In this document: positions 24,299 to 33,733 of the stretch, in pieces
Layout: each line of letters opens with the position of its first letter
How positions within the stretch are numbered: the first letter of the stretch is position 1
Assembly: GCF_006715395.1 (NCBI RefSeq)
Contig: NZ_VFNC01000001.1
Span: forward strand, 2,604,001 to 2,668,000
Length of the DNA stretch: 64,000 bases
Reading direction: 5' to 3'
Source of the DNA: Streptomyces sp. SLBN-31
Lineage (GTDB): Bacteria; Actinomycetota; Actinomycetes; Streptomycetales; Streptomycetaceae
The notes under the pieces: model-generated
What the model saw: the letters and a program-made list of their open reading frames with translations, nothing else
What the model was told of the DNA's origin: nothing
The model's database searches: none
Made by a program: the position numbers and the translations under genes

Positions 24299-25639
24299 GT
24301 GTCCCCGACGCCCGCCCGCATCACCGCGGTCGACACCCACGACATCAGGTTCCCCACCTCGCGCGAGCTCGACGGCTCCGACGCGATGAACCCGGACCCC
24401 GACTACTCGGCCGCCTACCTCGTGCTGCGCACCGACGCCGAGGACGGCCTGGAGGGGCACGGGTTCACCTTCACCATCGGGCGGGGCAACGAGGTGCAGG
24501 TCGCCGCGATCCACGCGCTCCGCCACCACGTGGTGGGACGGCCCGTGGACGAGGTGTGCGCCGATCCTGGAGTGGTGTACCGGGACCTGATCGGGGACAG
24601 TCAGCTGCGCTGGCTCGGCCCCGAGAAGGGCGTGATGCACATGGCGATCGGCGCGGTCGTCAACGCCGTGTGGGACCTGGCCGCCAAGCGCGCCGACAAG
24701 CCGCTGTGGCGGCTGCTCGCCGAGTCCGAACCCGAGTGGCTGGTGGGGCAGATCGACTTCCGGTACCTGACCGACGCGCTCACGCCCCAGGAGGCGCTGG
24801 ACATCCTGCGCCGGGGCCGCGCCGGAGCCGGGGAGCGCACGGCCCGCCTGCTGGAGCGCGGCTACCCCGCCTACACGACCTCCGCCGGCTGGCTCGGCTA
24901 CAGCGACGAGAAACTCACCCGGCTCGCCTCCCAGGCGGTCGCCGACGGCTTCACGCAGATCAAGCTGAAGGTCGGCGCCGATCTCGACGACGACATCCGC
25001 CGCTGCCGGGTCGCCCGCTCGGTCGTCGGCCCGGATGTCCGCATGGCGATCGACGCCAACCAGCGCTGGGACATCGCCGAGGCCATCCGCTGGACCAAGG
25101 CCCTCGCCGAGTTCGACCCGTACTGGATCGAGGAGCCCACCAGCCCCGACGACGTCCTCGGGCACGCCGCCGTCCGCGAGGCCGTCGCCCCCGTCAAGGT
25201 CGCCACCGGCGAACACGTCCAGAACCGCGTCGTGTTCAAGCAGCTGCTGCAGGCCGGCGCCCTGGACGTCGTCCAGATCGACGCGGCCCGCGTCGGCGGC
25301 GTCAACGAGAACCTCGCGATCCTGCTGCTCGCCGCGAAGTTCGGCGTACCGGTCTGTCCGCACGCGGGCGGCGTCGGCCTGTGCGAACTCGTCCAGCACC
25401 TGTCGATGTTCGACTACGTAGCCGTCACCGGCACCACCGAGGACCGGGTCATCGAGTACGTCGACCACCTGCACGACCACTTCCTCGATCCCGTGGTGAT
25501 CCGCGAGGGTCACTACCGGGCCCCCACCGCGCCGGGCTTCTCCGCCGCCATGCGCCAGGAGTCCATCGCGCGGTACACCTTCCCCGGCGGCACCTTCTGG
25601 GCCGCCGACCTCGACGAGAAGAAGGGACGGGCGGCATGA
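24299..25639 (+). CDS. enolase-superfamily sugar acid dehydratase, probable L-fuconate dehydratase
   Basis: This 446-residue enzyme should remove water from L-fuconate to give 2-keto-3-deoxy-L-fuconate. It has the mandelate-racemase group layout: a capping domain, then a barrel with catalytic lysine motif IKLKVG (Lys222, Lys224), and metal ligands in [21 protein letters not shown] and ATGEHVQN; the general-acid/base His lies in VCPHAGGVG. The long N-terminal region, with [24 protein letters not shown] split at that point by the substrate loop, and the C-terminal RYTFPGG resemble FucD/ENOSF1. GTG start with GAAAGG upstream; ATGA overlap with the SDR gene. Confidence 0.87.
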   Translation: MSPTPARITAVDTHDIRFPTSRELDGSDAMNPDPDYSAAYLVLRTDAEDGLEGHGFTFTIGRGNEVQVAAIHALRHHVVGRPVDEVCADPGVVYRDLIGDSQLRWLGPEKGVMHMAIGAVVNAVWDLAAKRADKPLWRLLAESEPEWLVGQIDFRYLTDALTPQEALDILRRGRAGAGERTARLLERGYPAYTTSAGWLGYSDEKLTRLASQAVADGFTQIKLKVGADLDDDIRRCRVARSVVGPDVRMAIDANQRWDIAEAIRWTKALAEFDPYWIEEPTSPDDVLGHAAVREAVAPVKVATGEHVQNRVVFKQLLQAGALDVVQIDAARVGGVNENLAILLLAAKFGVPVCPHAGGVGLCELVQHLSMFDYVAVTGTTEDRVIEYVDHLHDHFLDPVVIREGHYRAPTAPGFSAAMRQESIARYTFPGGTFWAADLDEKKGRAA

Positions 25640-26391
25640 CCGACTTCGCGGGGCTGAAGGCCCTCGTGACGGGCGGAGCCTCCGGAATCGGACGGGCCAC
25701 GGCCGACCTCCTCGCCGCCCGCGGCGCCCAGGTCGCCGTCCTCGACCTCGATCCCTCGACAGTGGAGAAGCCGCTGCTGGGCTTCCGGGCCGACGTCGCC
25801 GACGACACGTCCGTACGAGAAGCGGTCGCGGCCGCCGTCGCCGAACTCGGCGGCCTCGACGTACTGGTGAACAACGCGGGCATCGGCGCGCAGGGCACCG
25901 TCGAGGACAACGACGACGACGAGTGGCACCGGGTCCTCGACGTCAACGTGGTCGGCATGGTGCGCGTGGCCCGCGCGGCCCTGCCGCACCTGCGCGAGTC
26001 ACGGCACGCGGCGATCGTCAACACCTGCTCCGTCGCGGCCACGGCCGGCCTCCCGCAGCGCGCGCTCTACAGCGCCACCAAGGGCGCCGTGTACTCCCTC
26101 ACCCTCGCCATGGCCGCCGACCACGTCCGCGAGGGCATCCGCGTCAACTGCGTCAACCCCGGTACGGCGGACACCCCGTGGATCGGCCGCCTGCTGGACG
26201 GGGCCCCCGACCCGGCCGCCGAACGCGCCGCCCTGGAAGCCCGCCAGCCCACCGGCCGGCTCGTCTCGGCGGACGAGGTCGCCGGTGCCATCGCCTACTT
26301 GGCGAGCCCGCTGTCCGGGGCCACCACCGGCACCTCGCTCGCCGTCGACGGCGGCATGCAGGGCCTGCGCCTGAGGCCGGCGGGCCGGTGA
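25636..26391 (+). CDS. short-chain dehydrogenase, probable 2-keto-3-deoxy-L-fuconate dehydrogenase
   Basis: This 251-residue NAD(P)-dependent oxidoreductase has the classical SDR pattern: TGGASGIG (about 12-19) for cofactor binding, the acidic residue in VLDLD suggesting NAD preference, NNAG, the catalytic Ser in NTCSVAA, YSATK with the Tyr/Lys pair, and [14 protein letters not shown]. Between fuconate dehydratase and fucose dehydrogenase genes, its most likely reaction is oxidation of 2-keto-3-deoxy-L-fuconate to the 2,4-diketo acid; L-fucose dehydrogenase activity is the alternative. Overlaps both neighbours by 4 nt. Confidence 0.85.
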   Translation: MTDFAGLKALVTGGASGIGRATADLLAARGAQVAVLDLDPSTVEKPLLGFRADVADDTSVREAVAAAVAELGGLDVLVNNAGIGAQGTVEDNDDDEWHRVLDVNVVGMVRVARAALPHLRESRHAAIVNTCSVAATAGLPQRALYSATKGAVYSLTLAMAADHVREGIRVNCVNPGTADTPWIGRLLDGAPDPAAERAALEARQPTGRLVSADEVAGAIAYLASPLSGATTGTSLAVDGGMQGLRLRPAGR

Positions 26392-27374
26392 ACCGCCTCG
26401 GCGACAGCCCCGTCCAGGTCAGCGAACTCGCCTTCGGCGGGGCGGTGATCGGCAACCTGTACACCGAGGTGAGCGAGGAACAGGCGTACGAGGCCGTGTC
26501 CGCCGCCTGGGCGGAGGGCATCCGCTACTTCGACACCGCCCCGCACTACGGCCTCGGCCTGTCCGAGCGCCGCCTCGGCGCCGCGCTGCGGGAGCACCCA
26601 CGCGCGGACTACACGATCTCCACCAAGGTCGGCCGCCGCCTTGAGCCGTCGGACGAGGGCGGCGACGACCTGGCGAACGGCTTCGCCGTACCCGCCACGC
26701 ACCGCCGCGTGTGGGACTTCAGCGCCGACGGCGTACGACGCACCCTGGAGGCCGCTCTGGAACGGCTCGGCCTCGACCGGGCCGACGTCGTCTACCTCCA
26801 CGACCCCGACGACCACGCCGAGCAGGCCTTCCGGGAGGGCTACCCGGCGCTGGAGAGACTCCGCTCCGAGGGCGTCGTCGGCGCGATCGGCGCCGGCATG
26901 AACCAGGCCGAGATGCTCACCCGTTTCGTCCGAGACACCGACGTCGACGTCGTCCTGTGCGCGGGCCGCTACACCCTCCTCGACCAGCGGGCGCTGGCCG
27001 AGCTGCTGCCGGCGGCCGAGGAACGCGGCACGTCGGTGGTGATCGGTGGCGCCTTCAACTCCGGTCTGCTGGCCGACCCGAAGCCGGATGCGACGTACAA
27101 CTACGCCACCGCATCCGGTGAGTTGCTGGATCGCGCCCTGCGCCTGAAGGCGGTCGCCGAACGGCACGGCAGCACCCTGCGGGCCGCGGCCCTGGCGTTC
27201 TGCGCGGCGCATCCGGCGGTCGCGAGCGTGCTCGTCGGGGCTCGCTCGGCGGACGAAGTACGGGACGCCGCACGGCAGTTCGCCGCGAAAGTGCCCTCGG
27301 GTCTGTGGCAGGAGCTGCGCGCGGAGCGGCTCCTGCCGGCCGAGGCCCCCGTCCCCGCCGAGGAGCCGTCATGA
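26388..27374 (+). CDS. aldo/keto reductase, probable L-fucose (D-threo-aldose) 1-dehydrogenase
   Basis: This 328-residue TIM-barrel oxidoreductase has the active-site segment YFDTAPHYGLGLSERRLG (Asp and Tyr), the catalytic Lys in TISTKVGRRL, VVYLHDPDDH at the His position, and a C-terminal cofactor loop (SVLVGARSADEV). It fits the D-threo-aldose 1-dehydrogenase branch, which oxidises L-fucose to L-fucono-1,5-lactone. The neighbouring mutarotase and lactonase genes support this first step. GTG start in a GTGA overlap. Confidence 0.85.
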   Translation: MNRLGDSPVQVSELAFGGAVIGNLYTEVSEEQAYEAVSAAWAEGIRYFDTAPHYGLGLSERRLGAALREHPRADYTISTKVGRRLEPSDEGGDDLANGFAVPATHRRVWDFSADGVRRTLEAALERLGLDRADVVYLHDPDDHAEQAFREGYPALERLRSEGVVGAIGAGMNQAEMLTRFVRDTDVDVVLCAGRYTLLDQRALAELLPAAEERGTSVVIGGAFNSGLLADPKPDATYNYATASGELLDRALRLKAVAERHGSTLRAAALAFCAAHPAVASVLVGARSADEVRDAARQFAAKVPSGLWQELRAERLLPAEAPVPAEEPS

Positions 27375-27685
27375 GAGTCGCCCTGCACACCAAGGTCCGC
27401 GCGGACCGCGTCACGGAGTACGAGGCCGCCCACCGCGAGGTCCCCGAGGAGCTCACGGCCGCCATCCGCGCGGCGGGCGCCACGTCCTGGACCATCTGGC
27501 GCAGCGGCACCGATCTCTTCCATCTGCTGGAGTGCGAGGACTACGCCCGCCTCATCGCGGAGCTGGAGCAGCTGCCGGTCAACGTCGCGTGGCAGGCCCG
27601 TATGGCGGAGTTGCTGGACGTGGTGCACGACTACTCCGACGAGGGCGCGGACGCGGGCCTGCCCGTGGTCTGGGAGCTGCCATGA
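27371..27685 (+). CDS. L-rhamnose/L-fucose mutarotase family protein
   Basis: This small 104-residue RhaM/FucM-like protein interconverts the anomers of 6-deoxy sugars. The dimeric alpha/beta barrel motif is seen in HTKVRADRVTEYEAAHREVP, the TIWRSG strand and FHLLECEDY, with His and Trp residues in family positions (WQARMAELL). It is encoded between the dehydrogenase and lactonase, overlapping both by 4 nt, which argues that it supplies the anomer used by the dehydrogenase. Confidence 0.87.
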   Translation: MRVALHTKVRADRVTEYEAAHREVPEELTAAIRAAGATSWTIWRSGTDLFHLLECEDYARLIAELEQLPVNVAWQARMAELLDVVHDYSDEGADAGLPVVWELP

Positions 27686-28515
27686 CGGTCGACGCCCACC
27701 ACCACGTGTGGGACCTGTCGGTCCGCGACCAGGACTGGATTCCCCACCACAGTCCGATACGACGGAACTTCACGGTCGCCGACCTCGCACCCGAGGCCCG
27801 CGCGGCCGGCGTCGACCGTACCGTCCTGGTCCAGACGGTCACCGTGGCCGAGGAGACCCCGGAGTTCCTGGCCCTGGCCGACGCACACGACCTCGTCGCC
27901 GGCGTCGTCGGCTGGACCGACCTCACCCGCCCCGACATCGCCGACGAACTCGCCCGTCTGCGCGCCCTCCCCGGTGGCGCACACCTCAAGGGCATCCGCC
28001 ACCAGGTCCAGGGCGAGCCGGACCCCGGTTGGCTGCTGCGCCCCGACGTACTGCGCGGCCTGACCTCGGTCGCCGAGGCCGGCCTGGCCTATGACCTGGT
28101 GGTGCTGCCCCGGCAGCTCCCGGCCTGCGCGAAGGCGGCCGCGTACCTCCCCCAACTCACCTTCGTCCTTGACCACTTGGGCAAGCCGCCCATCGCCTCC
28201 GGTGCCGTCGACCCCTGGGCGACGGACCTGCGGAACCTGGCCGCCCTCCCCAACACGGTCGCCAAGCTCTCCGGGCTGGTCACCGAGGCCGACCCCGCCA
28301 CCTGGACGCCCGACGACCTCCGTCCGTACGCCGAAACGGCCCTGGAGGCCTTCGGCCCCGACCGCCTGATGTTCGGCTCGGACTGGCCCGTGTGCACCCT
28401 CGCCGCGACCTACGGCGAAACCGTGGAAACGGCGCAGCGCCTGATCGCCGGCCTCAGCGAGTCCGAGCGGACGCGGATCCTGAAGGACACGGCGACCCGC
28501 GTCTACCGGCTATGA
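27682..28515 (+). CDS. amidohydrolase, probable L-fucono-1,5-lactonase
   Basis: This 277-residue COG3618-type metal-dependent hydrolase has the metal-binding HHH motif in VDAHHHVWDL near the N-terminus, KGIRHQVQGEPD, the barrel residue in VLDHLGKPPI and the Asp in LMFGSDWPVC. Relatives hydrolyse sugar lactones such as L-fucono-, L-rhamnono- and galactaro-lactones. In this operon it should open fuconolactone to fuconate for the dehydratase at 24299. Last intact gene of the operon; a broken hydrolase gene follows. Confidence 0.87.
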   Translation: MTVDAHHHVWDLSVRDQDWIPHHSPIRRNFTVADLAPEARAAGVDRTVLVQTVTVAEETPEFLALADAHDLVAGVVGWTDLTRPDIADELARLRALPGGAHLKGIRHQVQGEPDPGWLLRPDVLRGLTSVAEAGLAYDLVVLPRQLPACAKAAAYLPQLTFVLDHLGKPPIASGAVDPWATDLRNLAALPNTVAKLSGLVTEADPATWTPDDLRPYAETALEAFGPDRLMFGSDWPVCTLAATYGETVETAQRLIAGLSESERTRILKDTATRVYRL

Positions 28516-29118
28516 CCCGATCGACCCGCCGGGAAGCGTCGGACCCAGGCGGCCGAGCGGTGAGAGGCCCATCAGGACCGGCGACAGGAGCATGCCGGCT
28601 CCCCGGCGAGCTGCGCGGCGCGCTGGACATGGACCGCGTCGGCATGTTCGGCCAGTCGGCGGGCGGCTTCACCGTGCTGCAGGCGATGCACGACGACCCG
28701 CGCGTCGCGGCGGCCGCCGACCTCGACGGCGTCCTGGCGTACCGCCGACGGCCAGGACCGGCCCTTCCTGCTGATGGGCATGGACGGCAACGACCTCGAA
28801 GCCGTGCCGTCCTGGAACGCGCTGTGGCGGCACAGCCGTGGCTGGCACCGGGGCCTGACCCTGCGGGGCGCGGCACACGCGACGTACACCGACGCGGAGG
28901 CGCTGGTCCCGCAGATCGCCCACCGGCTGGGCCTGCCCCGCAGGACGGTCGTGGCGAACATCGGCGCCATCCCGCCGAGGCGCGCCATAGGTGCCGAACG
29001 GGCCTGTCTCGCCGCCTCCTTCGACCGCTGGCTGCGGGGCCGGGACGACGGTGGCCTGCTGGACGGGACGTCGGGCCGGTTCCCGGAGATGCGTATGTTC
29101 CCCCAACGGCGCGCCTGA
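28512..29118 (+). pseudogene. broken alpha/beta hydrolase of the PAF-acetylhydrolase type
   Basis: Two reading frames together resemble a bacterial platelet-activating-factor acetylhydrolase-like lipase. The first (to about 28745) contains DMDRVGMFGQSAGGFTVLQ, the nucleophile elbow GQSAGG, and ADLDGVLAY. The frame then shifts, and the second part continues DGQDRPFLLMGMDGNDLEAV and GAAHATYTDAEALVPQI, with the catalytic His, to a stop at 29118. The N-terminal third is missing and a short loop is deleted at the frame change. An ATG at 28512 overlaps the lactonase stop, so it may still be transcribed with the fucose operon, but it should not yield an active enzyme. Confidence 0.75.
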
Positions 29119-29128
29119 CGAGCTCCGT

Positions 29129-30553
29129 TCAGGAGCGCTGCGCCACCCCCGCCAACCGCGTCGGCGGCAAGTACTGGCGGACGTACGTCCGTTCCCAGCA
29201 CGCGCCCGTCTCCCGCAGCTCGCGCCAGCTCGTGTACCGGTAGCGGAACAGCCGGGCCCGTACGAAGCGCGGCGGCTCGTCCGGCGGGAACGGGGAGCGG
29301 CGCAGCAGCCGCAGTGTGTCGCGGTCGTTCTCCAGCAGCCGTTCCACCAGCCCGCCGAACCAGGGGTCGGCATAGGCGGGGGAGAGCGCCGCGAACCACA
29401 TCAGCCAGTCCAGGCGGAGGTGGTACGGCGCGAACTGGCGCGGCCAGCGCCGGGGATCGCCCGGCTTGCCCTTGAACTCGTACTCCCGCCAGTCGGAGTC
29501 CTCGCGGGGCGCGGCGTCGGCGGTGCCCTCGATCACCACCTCGTACCTGACCCGGCTGACGCTGCCGAACGCCCCGTAGGTGTTCACCAGATGCAGCGGG
29601 TCGAAGGAGCGGTTCATGATCTGGCGGCGGGAGACCATGTTGGCGACCGGACGGTAGCTGAGCGCGACGAGCAGGACGGCGATCGCCGACACCAGGACCT
29701 CGTACCAGAGCGGTGCGGCCGGCACGGACGCCGGGGCGTCGGACGGGAGCGCGAGCGCGGACGCCGCCAGCACGATGGTGATCCAGTTCAGCCAGGAGAA
29801 GTTGCCCGACAGCACCAGCCAGAGCTGGGTGACGATCATCAGGGACGCGGCGGCCGTCGCGACCGGCTGGGGGGCGAACAGCAGGACGGGCACGACGAGC
29901 TGGGTGACGTGGTTCGCGGCCACCTCGACCCGGTGCGCGGGCGCCGGCAGACGGTGGAAGAACCAGCTGAGCGGGCCCGGCATCGGCTGCGTCTCGTGGT
30001 GGAAGTCGAGGCAGGTCAGCTTTCGCCAGCACGCGTCCCCGCGCATCTTGATCAGTCCCGCGCCGAACTCGACGCGGAAGAGGACCCAGCGCAGCAGGAA
30101 GAGCACGACGATCGGTGGGGCCACCTCGTCGTTGCCGAGGAAGACGGCGAGGAAGCCGACCTCCAGGAGCAGCGACTCCCAGCCGAACGCGTACCAGGTC
30201 TGGCCGACGTTGACGATCGACAGGTAGAGCAGCCAGGGCACCAGCCACAGCAACATCCCTCCCCACAAGGGGAGTCGGGAGTCGAGGCCCGCGGCCAGCG
30301 CGGCGGCGACCGCGCAGCCCGTCCAGGCGCAGGCCGCGAAGAACCGGTCGGAGTAGTGGAGTCGGAAGAGGCTGGGGGCACGCCGGAAGGGCACCCGGGC
30401 GGTGAAGCGGGGGACCGGCAGCATGCCCCTCTCGCCGATGAGCGGCCGAAACTGCAGGGCCGCCGAGAGAAACGCCACGAGGTACACGCCGGCCAGAGCC
30501 CGCTGGAAGACCAGCCGGCTCGTCCAGTACTCGGGTGCGGTGAACCAGTCCAC
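29129..30553 (-). CDS. lipase maturation factor family membrane protein
   Basis: This 474-residue multi-span membrane protein resembles lipase maturation factor 1, an ER lipase chaperone in animals; bacterial members are uncharacterised. Matching stretches are WFTAPEYWTSRLVFQRALA at the start, FRPLIGERGMLPV, GWESLLLEVGFLAVFLG, WVLFRVEFGAGLIKMRGD and the TQPMPGPLSWFFHRLP loop, with a soluble C-terminal domain (YEFKGKPGDPRRWPRQFAPY). The frame extends upstream to 30883, but I chose the GTG at 30553 because GAGGAG precedes it and the protein then begins as in relatives; longer versions would overlap the divergent phosphatase gene. Confidence 0.87.
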   Translation of the reverse strand: MDWFTAPEYWTSRLVFQRALAGVYLVAFLSAALQFRPLIGERGMLPVPRFTARVPFRRAPSLFRLHYSDRFFAACAWTGCAVAAALAAGLDSRLPLWGGMLLWLVPWLLYLSIVNVGQTWYAFGWESLLLEVGFLAVFLGNDEVAPPIVVLFLLRWVLFRVEFGAGLIKMRGDACWRKLTCLDFHHETQPMPGPLSWFFHRLPAPAHRVEVAANHVTQLVVPVLLFAPQPVATAAASLMIVTQLWLVLSGNFSWLNWITIVLAASALALPSDAPASVPAAPLWYEVLVSAIAVLLVALSYRPVANMVSRRQIMNRSFDPLHLVNTYGAFGSVSRVRYEVVIEGTADAAPREDSDWREYEFKGKPGDPRRWPRQFAPYHLRLDWLMWFAALSPAYADPWFGGLVERLLENDRDTLRLLRRSPFPPDEPPRFVRARLFRYRYTSWRELRETGACWERTYVRQYLPPTRLAGVAQRS

Positions 30554-30728
30554 GACCGTGCGCTCCTCGACTCCAGTGTCGCGCCGGAACCTCAAGTCAC
30601 GCTCCGTGTAACCAGCCTCCGCCTGCGTAACCCGAGTGGTGATCGCGACCCGCTCCCAGAGCAAAATATGAAGAAAGCGTCCTGTCGTCCCGGTCGAAGA
30701 ATCGGTCAAACCCTGGCAAGGTGGCCCC

Positions 30729-32795
30729 ATGGTTGATCGGGGAGCGAGCGCCCTGTCACTCCCGGACGACTGGCCCGCCCACCCGGCTCCGATCCTGGCG
30801 CTCAACCGCATGGGCAGCTTCGACTGGGACCTGGACACCGGCCTGTTCCACATGGACGCCCAGGCCCACGAGGTCTTCGACATGCGCCCCGACGAGTTCG
30901 ACGGCCACCCCGAGAACCTCTCCGTCCGGGTCCCGCCCGCCGAGGCCTACCGTCTCGACGCCCTGGTCGCCCAGGCCATGAAGGACGGCAGCGAGAACTA
31001 CGGCGCCTACTTCCGCCTCCGCCGCCGCGACGGCAGCCTGCGCTGGACCCACACCCAGGGCTACATCCGGCGCGACGGGACGGGCCGCCCGCGCCGCATC
31101 ATCGGCATCGTCCGCGACGCCACCCCGGAACTCGCCGAACTCGCCGCCCACGAGGAGCGGACCGCACAGGAGGAGGTCCGGCGCGACCAGACCAGGGTCG
31201 TCCAGCTCATCACGGCCGCCCTGGCCCACGCCCGCACCGTGCAGGACGTCATCGACGTCCTCAAGGACACCCAGGGCCTCACCCACCTCGGCGCCACCAG
31301 CCTGGTCATGGGCCTGGTGGAGGCCGGCCGCATCCGGCTGATCGCCGAGGGCCCCGAAGGCAGCTTCGTGCCCGGCACCCTCGTCACCCGGATCGACGAG
31401 CCCTACCCGATGAGCGAGGTCGTACGGACCCTCACGCCCCGCTTCATCGAGTCGCCGGAGGAGTTCGCCAAGGGCTACCCCATCCTGTGGCCGCACATCA
31501 CCGACCTGGACATCACCGCGGCCGCCTACCTCCCGCTGATCGTGCAGGCCCGCCCGATCGGCGCCATGGGCCTGCTCTACAGCGACCGGCGCGGCTTCTC
31601 GCCCGACGAGCGCGACGTCCTGCTCGCACTGGGCAGCAGCATCGCGCAGAGTCTGCAGCGGGCCACCTTCTACGAACAGGAGAAGGACCTCGCCACCGGT
31701 CTCCAGCAGGCCATGCTGCCGCGCACCATCCCCAGCGTCCGCGGCGCCGACGTCGCCGTCCGCTACCGCTCGGCCTCCCTCGGCCGGGACATCGGCGGCG
31801 ACTGGTACGACCTCATCCCGCTGCCCGGCGGCCGGGTCGGAGCCGTCATCGGCGACGTCCAGGGCCACGACACGCACGCGGCCGCCGTCATGGGCCAGCT
31901 GCGCATCGTGCTGCGCGCCTACGCGGCCGAGGGCCACACCCCGGCCACCGTCATGGCCCGCGCCTCGGTCTTCCTCCACGAACTCGACACCGACCGCTTC
32001 GCGACCTGCCTGTACGCCGAGGCCGACCTGTCGACCGGAGTCGTCCAGGTGGTCCGGGCCGGCCACATCGACCCACTGATCCGCGACGAGGACGGCGGCT
32101 GCCACCGCATCCCGGTCCCGGGCGGCCTCCCGCTCGGCCTGTCCGCCGAGTTCGGCAGCCTCGAATACCCCGTCGGAACCATCGAACTGGACCCCGGTCA
32201 CACCCTGATGCTGTGCACCGACGGCCTGGTCGAACAGCCCGGCGCAGACCTCGACGACGGCATGCGGACCCTCACCGCCCTCATCGCCGCCGGCCCGGAC
32301 GACGTACGCGACCTCGCGGACTGCCTCATCGACGTCGCCGAGGAACGCGGTGGCGAGGACGACGTCGCCCTGCTCCTGCTGCGCCGCCGCGGCCTGGACG
32401 CCCCCCGCTCCGGCGGCCGGCTCCAGCAGCACGTGGCACCCGGCGACCCCGAGGCCCTCCACGAGGCCCGCCACATGATCCGGGCCGCGGTCCGCGCATG
32501 GGGAGCGAAGGACCGTGCCGACGAGATCGAACTGGTCGCCGACGAGCTGATCACCAACGCGCTCATGCACACCGAGGGCTCCGCGATCCTCACCCTGAGG
32601 GTGCTCACCGGCAGCGACCGGCGGCTGCGCGTGGAGGTGGAGGACTCCTCCAGCGCCCTGCCGCGCCGCCGTGAGGCGGGGGAGTCGGGCGTCTCGGGCC
32701 GGGGCCTGCTCCTGGTCGACCTGCTCACCAACGTGTGGGGTGTGGAGGCGCGGGGCGGCGGCAAGTGCGTGTGGTGCGAGTTCCTGATGCCGTGA
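30729..32795 (+). CDS. PAS-GAF-SpoIIE phosphatase-HATPase signalling protein
   Basis: This 688-residue soluble regulator has four parts: a PAS domain (about 16-125; FDWDLDTGLFHMDAQ, ending GIVRDATPELAEL), a GAF domain (about 150-310), a PP2C-like SpoIIE phosphatase (about 325-550; metal residues in IGGDWYDLIPL and VIGDVQGHD, then LCTDGLVE and GGEDDVALL) and an anti-sigma-type histidine-kinase-like ATPase (about 575-685; ELVADELITNALMH, SGRGLLLVD). Streptomyces has many such proteins that switch partner-switching sigma pathways. No anti-sigma antagonist is encoded next to it, so the target is unknown. Confidence 0.92.
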   Translation: MVDRGASALSLPDDWPAHPAPILALNRMGSFDWDLDTGLFHMDAQAHEVFDMRPDEFDGHPENLSVRVPPAEAYRLDALVAQAMKDGSENYGAYFRLRRRDGSLRWTHTQGYIRRDGTGRPRRIIGIVRDATPELAELAAHEERTAQEEVRRDQTRVVQLITAALAHARTVQDVIDVLKDTQGLTHLGATSLVMGLVEAGRIRLIAEGPEGSFVPGTLVTRIDEPYPMSEVVRTLTPRFIESPEEFAKGYPILWPHITDLDITAAAYLPLIVQARPIGAMGLLYSDRRGFSPDERDVLLALGSSIAQSLQRATFYEQEKDLATGLQQAMLPRTIPSVRGADVAVRYRSASLGRDIGGDWYDLIPLPGGRVGAVIGDVQGHDTHAAAVMGQLRIVLRAYAAEGHTPATVMARASVFLHELDTDRFATCLYAEADLSTGVVQVVRAGHIDPLIRDEDGGCHRIPVPGGLPLGLSAEFGSLEYPVGTIELDPGHTLMLCTDGLVEQPGADLDDGMRTLTALIAAGPDDVRDLADCLIDVAEERGGEDDVALLLLRRRGLDAPRSGGRLQQHVAPGDPEALHEARHMIRAAVRAWGAKDRADEIELVADELITNALMHTEGSAILTLRVLTGSDRRLRVEVEDSSSALPRRREAGESGVSGRGLLLVDLLTNVWGVEARGGGKCVWCEFLMP

Positions 32796-32844
32796 CCCGG
32801 CCGGTCCGCGTGGCGCTGTCGGTGCCGGGTGGCACTCTGGACGT

Positions 32845-33708
32845 ATGCCGGAACTCCCCGAGGTGGAAGCGCTCAAGGACTTCCTGACCGAGCACCTGGT
32901 CGGACACGAGATGGTGCGGGTGCTGCCCGTCGCGATCAGCGTCCTGAAGACCTACGACCCCCCGCTCTCCGCCGTCGAGGGCCGGGAGGTCGGCGCCGTG
33001 CGGCGGCACGGCAAGTTCCTCGACCTCGCCACCGAGGGCGGCCCGCACTTCGTGACCCATCTGGCCCGCGCCGGCTGGCTGCAGTGGAGGGACCGGCTGC
33101 CCGACGGCCCGCCCCGCCCCGGCAAGGGCCCCCTCGCCCTGCGCGTGGCCCTGGAGACCGGCGAGGGCTTCGACCTGACCGAGGCCGGCACCCAGAAGCG
33201 CCTCGCCGTCTACGTCGTCCAGGACCCCCACGAGGTCCCGGGCATCGCCCGGCTCGGCCCGGACCCCCTCGCCGACACCTTCGACGAGCAGGCGTTCGCC
33301 GGCCTCCTGGCGTCCGAGCGGCGCCAGATCAAGGGCGCCCTGCGCGACCAGAGCCTGATCGCCGGGGTGGGCAACGCCTACAGCGACGAGATCCTGCACG
33401 CCGCGAAGATGTCCCCGTTCAAACTGGCCGCCTCCCTCACCCCGGAGGAGACCACCCGCCTCTATCAGGCCCTGCGCACCACCCTCACCGAGGCGGTCGA
33501 GCGTTCCAGGGGCCTGGCGGCGGGCCGGCTGAAGGCGGAGAAGAAGAGCGGTCTGCGGGTCCACGGCCGCACGGGCGAGCCCTGCCCGGTCTGCGGCGAC
33601 ACCATCCGCGAGGTCTCCTTCAGCGACTCCTCCCTGCAGTACTGCCCGACCTGCCAGACGGGCGGCAAGCCGCTGGCGGACCGGAGGATGTCGCGGCTGC
33701 TGAAGTAG
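32845..33708 (+). CDS. Fpg/Nei family DNA glycosylase/AP lyase
   Basis: This 287-residue base-excision repair enzyme starts with the catalytic PELPEVE (Pro2 Schiff-base nucleophile, Glu3), has the beta-hairpin lysine in RHGKFLDL, the helix-two-turn-helix DQSLIAGVGNAYSDEIL, and a C-terminal zinc finger with CPVCGD and YCPTCQTGG. The finger lacks the usual final arginine context of MutM, and the overall sequence is closer to the Nei2/MutM2-like actinobacterial branch, so the oxidised-base preference is uncertain. It follows the phosphatase gene by 49 bp. Confidence 0.9.
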   Translation: MPELPEVEALKDFLTEHLVGHEMVRVLPVAISVLKTYDPPLSAVEGREVGAVRRHGKFLDLATEGGPHFVTHLARAGWLQWRDRLPDGPPRPGKGPLALRVALETGEGFDLTEAGTQKRLAVYVVQDPHEVPGIARLGPDPLADTFDEQAFAGLLASERRQIKGALRDQSLIAGVGNAYSDEILHAAKMSPFKLAASLTPEETTRLYQALRTTLTEAVERSRGLAAGRLKAEKKSGLRVHGRTGEPCPVCGDTIREVSFSDSSLQYCPTCQTGGKPLADRRMSRLLK

Positions 33709-33733
33709 GCGGCGGCCGGGGAGGGCCGCTCGC

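Noticed and set aside
30554..30883. N-terminal extension of the lipase maturation factor to 30883
   Set aside because: The extension has no family similarity and overlaps the divergent phosphatase gene; GTG 30553 has a good ribosome site.
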